Shown piece by piece: positions 36,680-48,600 of a DNA stretch of 64,000 bases. Position 1 is the stretch's first letter; each line of letters opens with the position of its first letter. Made by a program: the position numbers and the translations under genes. The stretch lies in the NCBI GenBank assembly GCA_039105265.1, contig JAPFFF010000002.1, positions 1,116,001-1,180,000 of the forward strand, in the 5' to 3' direction. The stretch comes from Tritrichomonas musculus. Taxonomy: Eukaryota; Parabasalia; Tritrichomonadida; Tritrichomonadidae. The notes below the pieces were generated by a model. It searched no databases, was not told where the DNA came from, and saw nothing but the letters and a program-made list of their open reading frames with translations.

Positions 36680-37204
36680 ATGATTAAGAAGAGAAGTACA
36701 ACTAATGGTGTACAAGCAAATGTATCTTTAGAACCATCAGCAGCTGCATCATCTACATCAAACATCATCAACAACATTATTATTAATAAGAGAGATGATG
36801 GCAAGGAAGACATTGTTATTACAAGAGACATTGGAGTACAAACAGAACCAGTTGAAGTTGAATCAGATGTAAGGAATGTTATACTTGAAGCATATGCACA
36901 AATACTACTTAATCAAGACAAAGCACTACTAGCTAACATTATATCAAAGAAATGTATCATAGTACCTATTGCATCTCTTTGCAACATCATCAAATCAATA
37001 CTACATGTAAATGAAGTTGAAGTACAACTTAATGAAGATGTTGGATGTTGTGCAGCAAAGAGTAGTCCAATACAAAAAATTGATGCTATAAAAATCATTA
37101 AAGATAATGGAGAAGTAGTTATTGATTTGAAACAAGTATATAATAAAGAATATAATGAACTTGTTAATAATTATCATGTATGTTTAAAATATTGTATAGT
37201 ATAA
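36680..37204 (+). CDS. 174-aa Cys-Cys block protein of element B
   Basis: Orthologue of 18159-18680, with INKRDDGKEDIVITRD, AQILLNQDKALLANI, NEDVGCCAAKSSPIQ and YNKEYNELVNNYH conserved. It contains IGVQTEPV at ~36833, an LC8-like motif where the A protein reads NAQIEPE. Function unknown; the linker at the start followed by a compact helical domain is shared. Confidence 0.73.
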   Translation: MIKKRSTTNGVQANVSLEPSAAASSTSNIINNIIINKRDDGKEDIVITRDIGVQTEPVEVESDVRNVILEAYAQILLNQDKALLANIISKKCIIVPIASLCNIIKSILHVNEVEVQLNEDVGCCAAKSSPIQKIDAIKIIKDNGEVVIDLKQVYNKEYNELVNNYHVCLKYCIV

Positions 37205-37231
37205 AAAATTAGAAGTAGTTATTTTTTACTC

Positions 37232-37594
37232 TTACTCCTTATCTTTTGGTGATGAAGCTTCTTGTTCATCATCTTCTTGTGTCTCTTGCGAGTCAGACAC
37301 TAATGGCACTTGAAAGCCAAGAGATTTTGGTTTTGGAGATTGTGGATTCTTTTTGATATAAACCTCACAGGTAGTGAGATTCATTTGAGTAAGTGCATCA
37401 GCAATCTTGTTCAAGTTGGTTTGTATCAAAGGGTCATAGTTGACGCAGGCACTATATGGTGTAGAGTTTGTTATTTTTTGGTTGAACAGGAATACAACCT
37501 CTTTAACAGCATTGGTGATTTCAGCATTAGCACTTTTTATATCATTCTTTTGCTGTTTTTGGTATTCTTTGTAGTCTTTTGCGGTAGACGACAT
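37232..37594 (-). CDS. Small element-B protein with acidic tail
   Basis: About 120 residues from MSSTAKDYKEYQKQQ; the frame is open upstream to an ATG at 37660, but that start would overlap the divergent basic-protein gene. It has a helical N-terminal domain (DIKSANAEITNAVKEVVFLF), a central region with NKIADALTQMNLTTCEVYIKK, and an acidic Ser/Glu/Asp tail. It occupies the place where element A holds the SF3 helicase and cargo gene. Not recognised. Confidence 0.55.
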   Translation of the reverse strand: MSSTAKDYKEYQKQQKNDIKSANAEITNAVKEVVFLFNQKITNSTPYSACVNYDPLIQTNLNKIADALTQMNLTTCEVYIKKNPQSPKPKSLGFQVPLVSDSQETQEDDEQEASSPKDKE

Positions 37595-37651
37595 TTTAAA
37601 AAATGAAGTGATTTTGAAAAAATAATTCAATTTTTTATCTCCAATGAAATC

Positions 37652-37906
37652 ATGAGCCAAAATTTAGATTTAGGTGAGTTCAAAGAAACAGCCATTATCA
37701 AAAAACTCAAGAAGTCGAAAAGCAAAGAGAATCTTCAGAGTGTCGAAAAAAGAGGAAGGAAACCAAAATATGCAAAAGTTGAAGAAAGAAATGAAGCACG
37801 TAAGAAACAACAAAAGGCATATCGAGAAAGAAAGAAAAACGAATTACAAAGTATGAAAGATAAAATAAAAGAATATGAAAATAAAGAGGTATCACATGAG
37901 GAATGA
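37652..37906 (+). CDS. AT-hook/bZIP-like basic protein of element B
   Basis: An 84-residue orthologue of 15399-15629: MSQNLDLGEFKETAIIKKL, an AT-hook-like core (KRGRKPKYA, closer to the canonical RGRKP than in A), then NEARKKQQKAYRERKKNELQ. The last residues (VSHEE) are encoded by the first copy of the 19-bp tandem repeat that follows, so repeat expansion touches the C-terminus. Confidence 0.78.
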   Translation: MSQNLDLGEFKETAIIKKLKKSKSKENLQSVEKRGRKPKYAKVEERNEARKKQQKAYRERKKNELQSMKDKIKEYENKEVSHEE

Positions 37907-38127
37907 GGTATCACATGAGGAAAAAGGTATCACATGAGGAAAAAGGTATCACATCAGGAATGAGGTATCACATGAGGAAAAAGGTATCACATGAGGAAAA
38001 AGGTATCACATCAGGAAATAGGTATCACATGAGGAATGAGGTATCACATGAGGAAAAAGGTATCACATGAGGAAAAAGGTATCACATCAGGAAATAGGTA
38101 TCACATGAGGAAAAAGGTATCACATGA
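37887..38127. repeat. 19-bp tandem repeat of element B (first array)
   Basis: About 13 copies of GGTATCACATGAGGAAAAA with variants ending GGAATGA or GGAAATA, and CATCAGG in about every third to fourth copy, giving a higher-order pattern. It begins inside the stop region of the basic-protein gene. It occupies the same map position as the unrelated 26-bp array of element A. Confidence 0.93.
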
Positions 38128-38129
38128 TG

Positions 38130-38735
38130 AAAAACAAGTACCTCGAAAAAAAACAAGTAGCTAAAAAAAAAAAAAACAAGTAGCTAAAAAAAAAAACAAG
38201 TACCTCGAAAAAAACAAGTACCTCGAAAAAAAACAAGTACCTCGAAAAAAAACAAGTACCTCGAAAAAAACAAGTAGCTAAAAAAAAAAAAAAAAACAAG
38301 TACCTCGAAAAAAAACAAGTAGCTAAAAAAAAAACAAGTACCTCGAAAAAAAACAAGTAGCTAAAAAAAAAACAAGTACCTCGAAAAAAACAAGTAGCTA
38401 AAAAAAAAAAAAAAAACAAGTACCTCGAAAAAAAACAAGTAGCTAAAAAAAAAACAAGTACCTCGAAAAAAACAAGTAGCTAAAAAAAAAAAAAAAAAAA
38501 AAAAAAAACAAGTACCTCGAAAAAAAACAAGTACCTCGAAAAAAAACAAGTACCTCGAAAAAAACAAGTAGCTAAAAAAAAAACAAGTAGCTAAAAAAAA
38601 AAAAAAAAAAAAACAAGTACCTCGAAAAAAAACAAGTAGCTAAAAAAAAAACAAGTAGCTAAAAAAAAAACAAGTAGCTAAAAAAAAAAAAAAAAAAAAA
38701 CAAGTACCTCGAAAAAAAAAACAAGTAGTTAAAAA
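38130..38735. repeat. Second tandem array of element B (ACAAGTA-type units)
   Basis: About 35 short units of two kinds, ACAAGTACCTCGAAAAAA and ACAAGTAGCTAAAAAAAA, in irregular alternation with variable A-runs. The array follows the 19-bp one directly. ACAAGTAG and TACCTCG also occur in the subrepeats of element B's own TIRs, so the two ends and this internal block may share a recognition sequence. Noncoding; frames through it on the minus strand are repeat artefacts. Confidence 0.9.
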
Positions 38736-38743
38736 ATTTTTAG

Positions 38744-39169
38744 TTATTCATTTTTCTTGTAGTACATTGTTATTAGCTTATTGTTTTTTTTCACTCTCTT
38801 ATGAGTAAAGGGTCTCTTTGTTCCCTCGAGATGCCCGAAACCAAGTCTACTAATAGATAGTTCATGCCCAAAGAACATGTTGTATAAGTTAACAATATCT
38901 CTTGCAGGATAACAATCTTTTTCGAGGTTGTCAAACCATTCATCATACCTCTTTTTTTGTTTTGCTCGAAGTCGATGTGCATCATTATCAAGTGCTTGAG
39001 CATAATTTTCACACATCGTTCTTAAATTTGATGTATCATCTTCAACTTTTAGTTGAGATATTTTTTTCGACATGTTTATATTTATTTTGTAGTCGAATGA
39101 ATCACAACCTTTAGGAGGTGTTTGTTTTTGTAAAATATCTTCTATTTTATCTTCTTCTTCATTCATCAT
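38744..39169 (-). CDS. 141-aa protein sharing a C-terminal module with element A
   Basis: 141 residues: acidic start (MMNEEEDKIEDILQKQ), a helical middle with Lys/Arg (RLRAKQKKRYDEWFDNLEK), then the shared module ARDIVNLYNMFFGHELSISR ending KKNNKLITMYYKK, which matches the C-terminus of 14540-14959. Read toward the tandem repeats. Function unknown. Confidence 0.65.
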   Translation of the reverse strand: MMNEEEDKIEDILQKQTPPKGCDSFDYKININMSKKISQLKVEDDTSNLRTMCENYAQALDNDAHRLRAKQKKRYDEWFDNLEKDCYPARDIVNLYNMFFGHELSISRLGFGHLEGTKRPFTHKRVKKNNKLITMYYKKNE

Positions 39170-39361
39170 TAATAAAATAATAGTGATATTAATAAATATA
39201 TTTTTTTAAAATTTCAATATATTTTATTTTTTTATTATTCAATTTTTGAATTTTTATAGTGTATTTAACTTTTTCAAAGAAAAATATCCACCTTCGAGTT
39301 TTTCTACGAAATTTAAAATTTAGTGATATCAACAAGAAAATTAATCATTTTTATACTTGTA

Positions 39362-40678
39362 ATGTCCTTCCAGTATAGCTCAGATAGCGATGTTAGTCTA
39401 TTTGACTCGATCGAGCAATCGGGTCAACATGCTCCACCCGCAGACGATTGGTTCAAGAACATGACACCAGAACAACTTGAATCAATGAAGCAGTACATCA
39501 TGAAGCAACAAGAAGAAGAAGAAGCAAGAAGGAAGAAGCAGCAAGAAGAAGAAGAAGAAGCAAGAAGGAAGAAGCAGCAAGAAGAAGAAGAAGAAGCAAG
39601 AAGGAAGAAGCAGCAACAAGAAGAAGAAGCAAGAAGGAAGAAGCAGCAACAAGAAGAAGAAGCAAGAAGGAAGAAGCAGCAACAAGAAGAAGAAGAAAGG
39701 AAGAAGCAGCAGTACGTGCCATTTTCGAGTAAAGTATTTCCACCACCTCGATATAATCCACTCCTTCCTTCTCCACCAAATACATTACCAAAAATACCAC
39801 CACCTCCAAGATTTGGTCCTATATCCAGACCATCTGGATTTATAGAACCGCAGAAGACAAGTACCAATCCGAAGGAAGAAACAAAAATCGAAGATGTTGT
39901 TGAAGAACCATCACCAGCTCGCAAAGAACCATACAAGCCACCGAAAAGTGTTCATGAAATGAAATCCAATAGTGATTATAAGGAGGATAATGTTCGTCCA
40001 TTCGACTTTCGAGATGAAATGGAACGAATAATAGAAGAAAATGAAAACTTGAAAGACCGATTAACGAAGTTGGAGGAGAAAATGACTGGTGTAGAATTTC
40101 ACATTGAAGACATCAATCACAATGCTGAAGAACTCAGGAAAGACATTGATAATAGCGACGAATACGCACTCGAGCTGATGAAATTGGAACTTACTCCAAA
40201 AAAGGTGGCGAAGTACATTAACAAAATTCACGACCTCAAGAAGGACGTGGCGAATCTGAAAAATGCAAGAACAAGTGGTCCTCCAGCAACTGATTCATTT
40301 GCAGAGAAGTATGTAAGAACTCAATTGATGGACAACGAACTAGACCATCTTCGATACATGTTTGACACCATTCCCCAGACTTCAACAGCTGAACAAACAT
40401 CATTGTTCAAGACATATGGATGGAAGTTTTCCAATTGCATTTATCGACTCATGCCTTACTTATCACAAGAAGAGAAAGAGAAGTTGGACAATTCATGCAA
40501 CTTCGTTAAAAAAGACAAGAGGCAATCACCGAAACAAGTGATGAAAAGCATCAAAGCCTTCAATGAAGGTATGATAAAGAACCAATATCAACAAAACTCT
40601 GATATGAAGTCGAAAGGAAATGAATTCCAATATAATTTTCCACATCTAGATGATGATGATAATGGATATCCTCAATAA
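39362..40678 (+). CDS. Coiled-coil repeat protein upstream of polymerase (element B)
   Basis: About 438 residues from MSFQYSSDSDVSLFDS. A run of six to seven Glu/Gln/Arg/Lys repeats of the type EEARRKKQQQEE spans ~55-120, then a proline-rich part, a coiled coil (MERIIEENENLKDRLTKLEE), a second helical pair and a C-terminal domain. It is the positional counterpart of 12907-14151; similarity is in layout rather than sequence. Its place beside polymerase suggests a replication or scaffold role. Confidence 0.7.
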   Translation: MSFQYSSDSDVSLFDSIEQSGQHAPPADDWFKNMTPEQLESMKQYIMKQQEEEEARRKKQQEEEEEARRKKQQEEEEEARRKKQQQEEEARRKKQQQEEEARRKKQQQEEEERKKQQYVPFSSKVFPPPRYNPLLPSPPNTLPKIPPPPRFGPISRPSGFIEPQKTSTNPKEETKIEDVVEEPSPARKEPYKPPKSVHEMKSNSDYKEDNVRPFDFRDEMERIIEENENLKDRLTKLEEKMTGVEFHIEDINHNAEELRKDIDNSDEYALELMKLELTPKKVAKYINKIHDLKKDVANLKNARTSGPPATDSFAEKYVRTQLMDNELDHLRYMFDTIPQTSTAEQTSLFKTYGWKFSNCIYRLMPYLSQEEKEKLDNSCNFVKKDKRQSPKQVMKSIKAFNEGMIKNQYQQNSDMKSKGNEFQYNFPHLDDDDNGYPQ

Positions 40679-40746
40679 ACAATTAATTTTTTAACTTTTT
40701 TCTTTTGTTTTTATTTTTATCGTTTCACTTTTATTTTGTGTTAAAC

Positions 40747-43700
40747 ATGAACAAGGACATTGAAGATGATTTTTTAGATGCTATTGGAGATGTCTATGTT
40801 GATACCAAATCACAGTTTCGTCGTGAATATAATCGACGTGCTAAACAATATAAAAAGAACGACAAGTTTAAAGAAGAAATGAGGAAGCTCATGATTCCTG
40901 CAGGACAAGGTATTGGTTTTGCAACAGACATCAACCAAGATGAAGATAAGAGGTATGCGTTTACTGAAACACTTAGACAGATTTATAAAATGAAACATGC
41001 TGGAAGACCTATTGTAAAAGCAATAGCACTTGATGGAACTCACAAGTACTTCACACTCAGTGATAAGCACAACATCGAAAGTACACTCGGACATATAACA
41101 GGAGAACTTGATTTAAGTGAAGACCAATCAGATACAAATCCATACATCTCAAACATGTTCATTCCTGTTCGATATGAGGTACAATTTATTGACATGAATA
41201 AAACAAATGATGGTGTTCATTTTCGAACCAAGATGCAAGATATGGATACTCATGAAATCTATGATGATGAAGTCGAAATTGATGAAGACTATCGAAATAC
41301 ACCAGAAGGAAGTTTTTTTCCATACATCAATCGTTCTCCAATAGACCTATCAGCATATCAAATCTTTCATGAAGTAAGGAAAGAGAACTACAGAGATAAT
41401 TGTTTTGTATATGCTTGCATACAATCAGGTGTGTTCACTGATGATGAAATAGATGACCTACGATTTTTTGTTCAAACAAGAACCATACCTAATAACAAGA
41501 TAATTGATGTTGCTCAAAAGTTCAAGTGCAATTTTAGCATCATTAGAGTTGTTGAACAACCTGATAAATACAAGTATGAAACAAGAATCAACACCAAAAA
41601 GAAAAAATGGTCTGTTGATTTTAAAAGAGAAGTTAACCTGATATTGTTCAAAGACCATTATATGCTCAACAGGAAAATACCTTGTACATTATTCTACCTT
41701 CAACACTATGAAGAACTTGATAAAACATTTGCACATATGCCTTTTGAAAAAAGATGTAAGATACAAAGATTGCATGATAATTGAAAGACTGTCAAAGACT
41801 ATAATCATGAAGGAATCAAACCAATAACCTTTTTCCAAAAGATGTTTGAACTACATCTATTCGAAGAAATAAAAGCATGTGAATTGGATATCATCAACAC
41901 AACTGAATATGACCATGTGAAAGATTATACAAGTCTCGAATATAATGCAGAACAATGTACAAGACTCATTGATAATAACAAGAAGAAACAAAATACATGG
42001 TCAAGGATTTATTATAGCGACTTCGAAACAAACTCTACAGTCAGTCCACATATACCATATCTCAATTGTACTATCTTTCGAGATGGTGCCAACATACATA
42101 AAATATCTATTCAAGGTGAAGATTGTGGACAGAAGCTCTTGAATTATTTATGGAGTGGTTCATTAACATATTTTCACAACCTCAAGTATGATGCATGCTT
42201 TTTCATTAACACACCTGGATGGGATACACAGATAACAGAACGAAGTGGTACTGTACTTCAAATCATCATGACATTATTCGAAGAAGGTACAAGGAAAGTC
42301 AAAAAAAGATTAACATTCAGGAACTCATACAGTATAATACCACAAGCATTAAGTAAATTTGCTACAATGTTCAACCTCAATGTTCACAAGGAAGTCATGG
42401 CATATAAGCTATATACACAAGAGAACATACAAAGAAGAATTGTTGATGCTACTGAGTTCCAACAGCAATACATCGATGAAAACCAAGACAAGTTATCGAA
42501 AGAACAACTTGATGCAAACTGCAAGCAGATTATCGAAAATGCAAAAAGAGCAAATTGTTATAATGATAGCAAAATCGACATCATTAAATATGCCATCTTC
42601 TATTGTTTCAAGGATTGTATTGTTTTGATGAAGGGAATGGAAAAATTTAATAGAGACCTCGGAGAAGTCTTTAAAGAAACAAAGACAGATATGTATGGTG
42701 TTCATGATTTTATATCTATCAGTGCTATTGGATATTGCTTTGCAAAAAAATATGGTTGTTTTGATGGATGTTATGAATTATCAGGTAAGTGTCAAGACTT
42801 CATTCAACGATGTGTTTCAGGTGGACGAACAATGACAGCAGGTAATGAAAAGCAATACATCGAAGGAAGGATACAAGACTTTGATGCAGTTAGCTTATAT
42901 CCATCTGCAATGTATGTCATGGATGGTATACCAAAAGGAAGACCTAAAGTAATACCACAAGGTACTACCCATGAACAACTTATGCAATATGATACATTCT
43001 TTATCGAAGTCAACATCAAGAAACTCGAATGTACAGGGTGGTCAAAAAGTCTGTTCGTCAATCATTATTTTAATGAATATTAAATATTTGCTTATTATAT
43101 CTATATATTATAATAGATAATTTTTATAGTAATCAATAACTTAAAAAAATATTCAAATAGGTCCTTCACATATATTTTTCTAATTGAATTTTTTAAAGCA
43201 TATCAAATTTTCAATTGTCTTATTAAAATCTATATTTTCAATAGTTAAAAATCATTCTATATTCATAAAAACATTATATATAAAAAGTTTAAATTGTATA
43301 TTATTATATATATTAATAAATAAATATAAATATGATTTATGAATTAGTTTCAACTATTTTATCATTATTCCAAAAATTTTTGAATACTGAAAAAGTTCAA
43401 ATTTTGCACATATAAGATTCAATCAAACAATTTAAACTGATAATTGGAATAAATATTTAATAAATACATATATTCAAATAGTATAGATGCATATATATTA
43501 AAATATAGAAATTAATTCAGTAAAATCCAATATTAGGTTTTTTTATAATACTTTTTAATCAAAAGAGATGAATGTATGTATGGTTTGAAGTTTATTCATC
43601 ATTTTATGGTTCAAACCCAAATAATTATTTTCAAAATATATGTCAATATTATCTTCTTAAACTAAGCTTAATATTATTTTATTTTGATAAATGAAATAGA

Positions 43701-44924
43701 ATCACATTCTGAAATACATTAAATTTTTTTCAATACATTTTAAAAATACAAAAAAATATAAACACAAACTATTTTTTGAATTAATTTTTTAAAAGTTAAT
43801 TAAAAAGATTTTCAACAATAAATAATATACATTTATTATTTATAATTCAAAGAATATTTGTACATAATATGAAATAGTAATGTTAACTATACATTGTAAA
43901 AAACCCTGACGAACAGACTTTTTGACCACCCTGTAAATCAAAAGAGCCATATAAATTTGGACAAGTATTTACAAGGAATGAAGCAGGTAGTAAAATATTC
44001 GGCAATTTCCTTGTTGACCATTATTATATCGATAAAGTAGGTCTTATGGACTTGTTCGAATTTTATGATGTTGAATATGAGTTAATACGTGGCTATTACT
44101 TTGATGAAGGATTTAACAAGAAAATCAATGAGTTCATTGAGAAGCTCTTTAATCTCAGGGCAAGTTATAAAAAGCAAAAGAACCCTCTTGAACAAACAAT
44201 AAAGCTCCTCCTCAACTCCATATATGGCAAGTCAATATTAAAAGCAACTAAGACTGAAACAAAGACAGTACCAAAAAGCCAACTATACAAGTATCTCTGG
44301 CGGAACTACAACTTTGTCAAGGAGGTTGTTGAAGATGCTAATATTGATAAGTGCTATGTCAAGAAGTTGAAACCAATTAATGACCATTTCAACCTACCTC
44401 AATTTGGTGCAAGCGTTCTCTCTTGGAGTAAGCACTTAATGAACAGGGTTATGGCTACAGCTGAGCAAGTAGGTATACCTATCTTTTATCAAGATACAGA
44501 TTCTTGTCACGTTATGGAAAATGACGTGCCAAAGATAGCTGACTTATTCCAGTTCAAGTATCATCAACCTCTTATTGGTAAAAATATGTGTCAGTTCCAT
44601 AACGACTTCGATGAGTTCGAAGGTAGTCAAGGGGAAATACACTCAAGAAAACTCATTGCACTTGGTAAAAAGAGCTACCTCGATATCTTGGTTGATGAAC
44701 AAGGAAATGAAGGATACCATATTAGACTTAAAGGAATTCCAAAACAAGTTATTCTCAACAAGTGCAAAAGGATGAGTATCTCAGTTGAAGAACTTTTTGA
44801 AAGGATGTACAAAGGAGAAAGCATGACATTTGATTTGTTGGATGGTTCGAATGCATTCAGGAAGTCAAAGACATTTCAACAAACCAACTTACCTAAATTT
44901 GCACGTACTCTTAGGTTTACGTAG
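40747..44924 (+). pseudogene. POLB: DNA polymerase B of element B (broken, with mariner-like insert)
   Basis: The gene starts MNKDIEDDFLDAIGD and keeps the recognisable parts of the A polymerase: the N-terminal Cys/His block (RDNCFVYACI, KDHYML), exonuclease motif YYSDFETNS, palm motifs DFDAVSLYPS, LLLNSIYGKS and YQDTDS, and the C-terminal FQQTN end. It is interrupted by a 900-bp mariner-like element and has about one other break, so it looks inactive. It converges on the 44917-45624 gene with an 8-bp overlap, exactly as in element A. Confidence 0.92.
43034..43933. mobile_element. Non-autonomous mariner-like element
   Basis: A 900-bp insertion with perfect 27-bp TIRs (CAGGGTGGTCAAAAAGTCTG plus TTCGTCA; 43034-43060 and 43907-43933) and a TA target duplication (43032-43033 and 43934-43935), the Tc1/mariner signature. 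The interior is AT-rich with no transposase frame, so it is a deletion derivative or MITE moved by a partner elsewhere. The identical TIRs suggest a fairly recent insertion. It lies inside element B's polymerase gene. Confidence 0.93.
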
Positions 44925-45624
44925 ATGGTTTAATTTTGATAGTTATGAACAAAGGACTTTTTAACAATATCGGCTGGTATTGGAAATCTACTAAACTTAA
45001 TTCTAAAAATTTTAATGAATCTGTATATGTTTTTATTTTTAATGGTTTACTTTCAGTTTCGAAATCATATATAAGTGGTTTATTATCTAAGGTGAAGGTA
45101 TTTATACTACCAATAACTGATGGTGTATATTGTTGTTCACCTATATTGGAGTATATGGCATTACCTTGTAATGATACTAAATACAACTTAGTATGATTTA
45201 ATATTGGTATATCTTTAACAGTATATGTTGTATTTGCTGGTATCTCAATAGGCAATGGAGTATTATACAAACCAGTTAATAATGCGGCTCGATGGGAAAT
45301 AGAGGTTATTGTTAACGGTGTTTGTGTCTTTATTGTAAATGTACGAGTAGTATCATTATATTTAAAAGATACCTCCGCAAGTGGATTTAAAACTGCTTCT
45401 ATTTGCTTGATGGTATAATTATATCTATCTTCGAATTTAAGCTTGAATGGAATACTGTTATGTGTAAACTCTATATAATCATCTTTCGTACTCAACATAA
45501 TATTACTTATTGTATTAATTGAAGATACAAAATATTTAATATATTTACACTTCCATGGTATATCCAAATTGATAGATACCTTATTATATTCATCAGCATT
45601 TGTACTCTGTACTGATACTAACAT
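44917..45624 (-). CDS. ~235-aa protein of element B, candidate minor capsid
   Basis: Orthologue of 8726-9463, starting MLVSVQSTNADEYNK at 45624; an upstream in-frame ATG at 45648 would overlap the divergent gene. Shared blocks: IPWKCKYIKYFVSSINT, TSISHRAALLTGLYNTPLP, LVSLQGNAIYS and LELSLVDFQYQPI. Probably strand-rich. Convergent with polymerase and divergent from the large-protein gene, as in A. Confidence 0.72.
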   Translation of the reverse strand: MLVSVQSTNADEYNKVSINLDIPWKCKYIKYFVSSINTISNIMLSTKDDYIEFTHNSIPFKLKFEDRYNYTIKQIEAVLNPLAEVSFKYNDTTRTFTIKTQTPLTITSISHRAALLTGLYNTPLPIEIPANTTYTVKDIPILNHTKLYLVSLQGNAIYSNIGEQQYTPSVIGSINTFTLDNKPLIYDFETESKPLKIKTYTDSLKFLELSLVDFQYQPILLKSPLFITIKIKPST

Positions 45625-45641
45625 TTTATTATATCCAAAAA
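45625..45641. promoter_or_regulatory. Compact bidirectional start region (element B)
   Basis: 17 AT-rich bases lie between divergent ATGs at 45624 and 45642, equivalent to the 16-bp gap of element A at 8710-8725. Retention of this spacing in two diverged elements suggests a shared promoter that cannot tolerate insertions. No defined motif can be named. Confidence 0.4.
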
Positions 45642-48600
45642 ATGTCAATTAAACTTTATTCTTTACAATCAAATGAAGCAGAGAAGCTCAAAGACAAGGA
45701 TGTTGAGATAAGTGTTAATGATGAAGGTAATATTGATATTATAAGAAATGAGGACCCAGATGATTATCCTACGTTTAGTTGTTTATATAACAAAGCAGAA
45801 GTAGACGAAAGGGTAGTCAATGATTATATCGAAAATGGAGGAAAGCTTGATGGTTTCGGCAATGTACCTATTACACACAAATTTGCCAATTATTTAAAAT
45901 ATGTATTTAAAGGACCTGAAAAGACACCCCAATTAGAAGGCTCACTACCTGAAAAAGCAGAGTCATATAAGGAGTTGATAAAAGATGAACTTTGCGTAAA
46001 TACCTTAAATGAATTTATTGAAGAAGAATCTAATACATGTGAGGCTATTCATGAGATGTATACCGAATTGATGTGTGCTGTTGATGGATATGAACAAATA
46101 TCAACAGATGAACAACTAGGACAAACAAAGGTTATTCGATATCTTCAAGACCCTGTACCACTTCCAACACCAGAGCCTGACCCATTTTTAGCTGAGTTTG
46201 GTTATTCGAACCTGGGAGATTTATTGATAAATGTCATAAAGAATGAAAGAACTAACATGACAACAAAGAGATTCTTATATGAGGCTTTTAATGAATCTAA
46301 CTTTAAAAATTTGGTATCTAGGATATCTCAATACCATTGGAATCTAGATAAATTGTCAGTACAAAGAATAGGATATAGATACAAAGGGTGTACAGACTTG
46401 GTTGAGGCAGACCAAATTATTGAAGTAAGTAGCCCATGTGAATTCTTTGATATATATACAAGATACTACTTAGAAAATTACAAACACACTCCTCAAATAC
46501 TTCAATATTTGCTGTTTTCGAGTGTATTAGGTTTAGGTATCTCAAAAGCCTTAAAATTATTTCGACTATCCAAAGCTCCAGATAATAAAATTACCATTAC
46601 TCATATTGATGGTACTCAAATGTCAGTCACCTTAAATGACCACTTAAATGACGTTCAACGAAATATCGAAGTACTCATGATTGTAATTAATGATTTGATA
46701 GGACAAGTATCGCAGATAAAATCCTGTGATTGCAATCATGAAGAGGAGGAAGGAGGAGGTGGCATAGGTATCCCGCAAGATGAGATTGATGAATTGACGA
46801 ACTACCTAAGAAATCAAAATCGACATCTTGAAGAACATTTAGGTGATATTGATGAGAATATAAATAGATTGAATCTTGGTGAACAAGTACAGTCATTTCA
46901 AGATGCTATGCTTGATGTTGTTATGTATGAGGATGCAATACCTGATATAGCAAAACAAGCTATGGAACAACAAGACCAAGAACAACAAATACCAGTTTTC
47001 AGACCAATTGGCGACCGTTCGAACGGTCTATATAATCAAGATAGTAATTATGTTTGGGACATCATCTATGAGGAATGGCGAGAAAGAGATGATAACTTGG
47101 ATAGACCTGCAGGATGGAGACGAAATAGGAATGCTCCTGTACCTCAAAATTACATGTGGGATGTTGTTCATGATGAATGGGTTATGTTAAATATTTATTA
47201 TCCTTTCGAGGAAGGTTGGAGAGAAGGAGCTAGTGAAGCAATAGTAGATGTATTAATACCAATCTTTGAAAATGACCATAGAGGACATCTCAGGTATAGT
47301 GATAGATATGAAGAATGGGTGTTCTTTCCAGAAGAGAATTCATATCTACATATGCCAACAAATGAAATGTTATACCGTAATAGAGAATATCATGCAGAAT
47401 TAGGTCAATATGTAGCTTGGAATATTGTAGATGAGGAATGGCAAGAACATGGATATGACTTCCAAGATGATGATTGGATTCATGATGAATTATTAGATGC
47501 TCCTGACAATTTAATATGGGATATGACACATGAAGAATGGGTTATTTTATCACAACATTTGGAATGGATAGATAGATGGCGAACACAAAACACCCCAGCA
47601 GTAAATGCTCTTGTACGTGCAAGAAATAGTTTTGTTCAGGTTTTTGGAGAAATAGTTTGGAATGAAGATAAAAGGCAATGGGTTTGGGAACCAAAAGATG
47701 ACCCATCTCCAATGGCGTTATCAATCGAAAATACAAAAGAAGCCAAAACAGATAACTCTTCCGCAGTAGCAATACCTGACTTTGTCAAAGGGTTTGATAA
47801 ATTCGAGGATGTATTAAAATGTTATGGCGTTCAAATATCGAAAGATACTCCATCATTAGACCCAGTTAAACCAGTACTTGGTAAATATATTATCAAGGGT
47901 GATTTAGAAGTAAATGGAAAAATAATATGTGATTCTATTCCAAGTGGAGGTACCTCACCTGTAGACTCTGATTTTACTATAGAAAATGGTATACCTGAAT
48001 TTGTTATTACTAATAAGGATGTATACTCTTTATCTAATACTATTAATGATGTTTCATACAACCTATTAGGCATCTTTGTACCCGATTTACAAAAACAAGC
48101 CTTTTTAAATTCGAATAAGCCTATCTTCAAGATAGTATTAAGAAAGAATGTAATATATGATGAAAGAGGTCGGTACATAAAAGAGTTCTATATAACATCC
48201 AGAAATGGTAAAATAGTTTGTCCAGTTATTACCTACGATAAAGAGAATGATTATTGTACCATCAATGATAACTCATCAACAGATGATAGGTATTATATAG
48301 CATTCGACAAAAGTCTACCTTTTCACCCTTATACTTTATATCTAAATGGTGAACTAAGTATTATGAATGAATATGAACCGACTGCATTAAAAACAGATAA
48401 GGCAATAAAATGTTCTATAATTGAAGCTGAAAATGCATTAAAACTCCATAAAAGCGATGTTCACTACTTTTATAAACCATCTATCGTCACAGAAGAAAAA
48501 ATAGGAGAGGACGAATATTATAAGATGGTATATGAAGTACCTGATAACTATGAAATACCTGATAAATTAAACTTTGTCTTCAAGGAACATTGTTTTGGCA

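Noticed and set aside
38120-38567. Phenylalanine-rich minus-strand reading frames
   Set aside because: They are translations of the short A-run tandem repeats; composition is meaningless and nothing similar is conserved in element A.
37887-38735. CRISPR-like array
   Set aside because: Units are contiguous tandem repeats without unique spacers, there are no cas genes, and the context is a eukaryotic Polinton.
39424-39936. Long minus-strand frames opposite the coiled-coil gene
   Set aside because: Shadow of the GAAGAAG/GCAAGAAGG repeats on the plus strand; poly-Leu/Ser/Cys composition.
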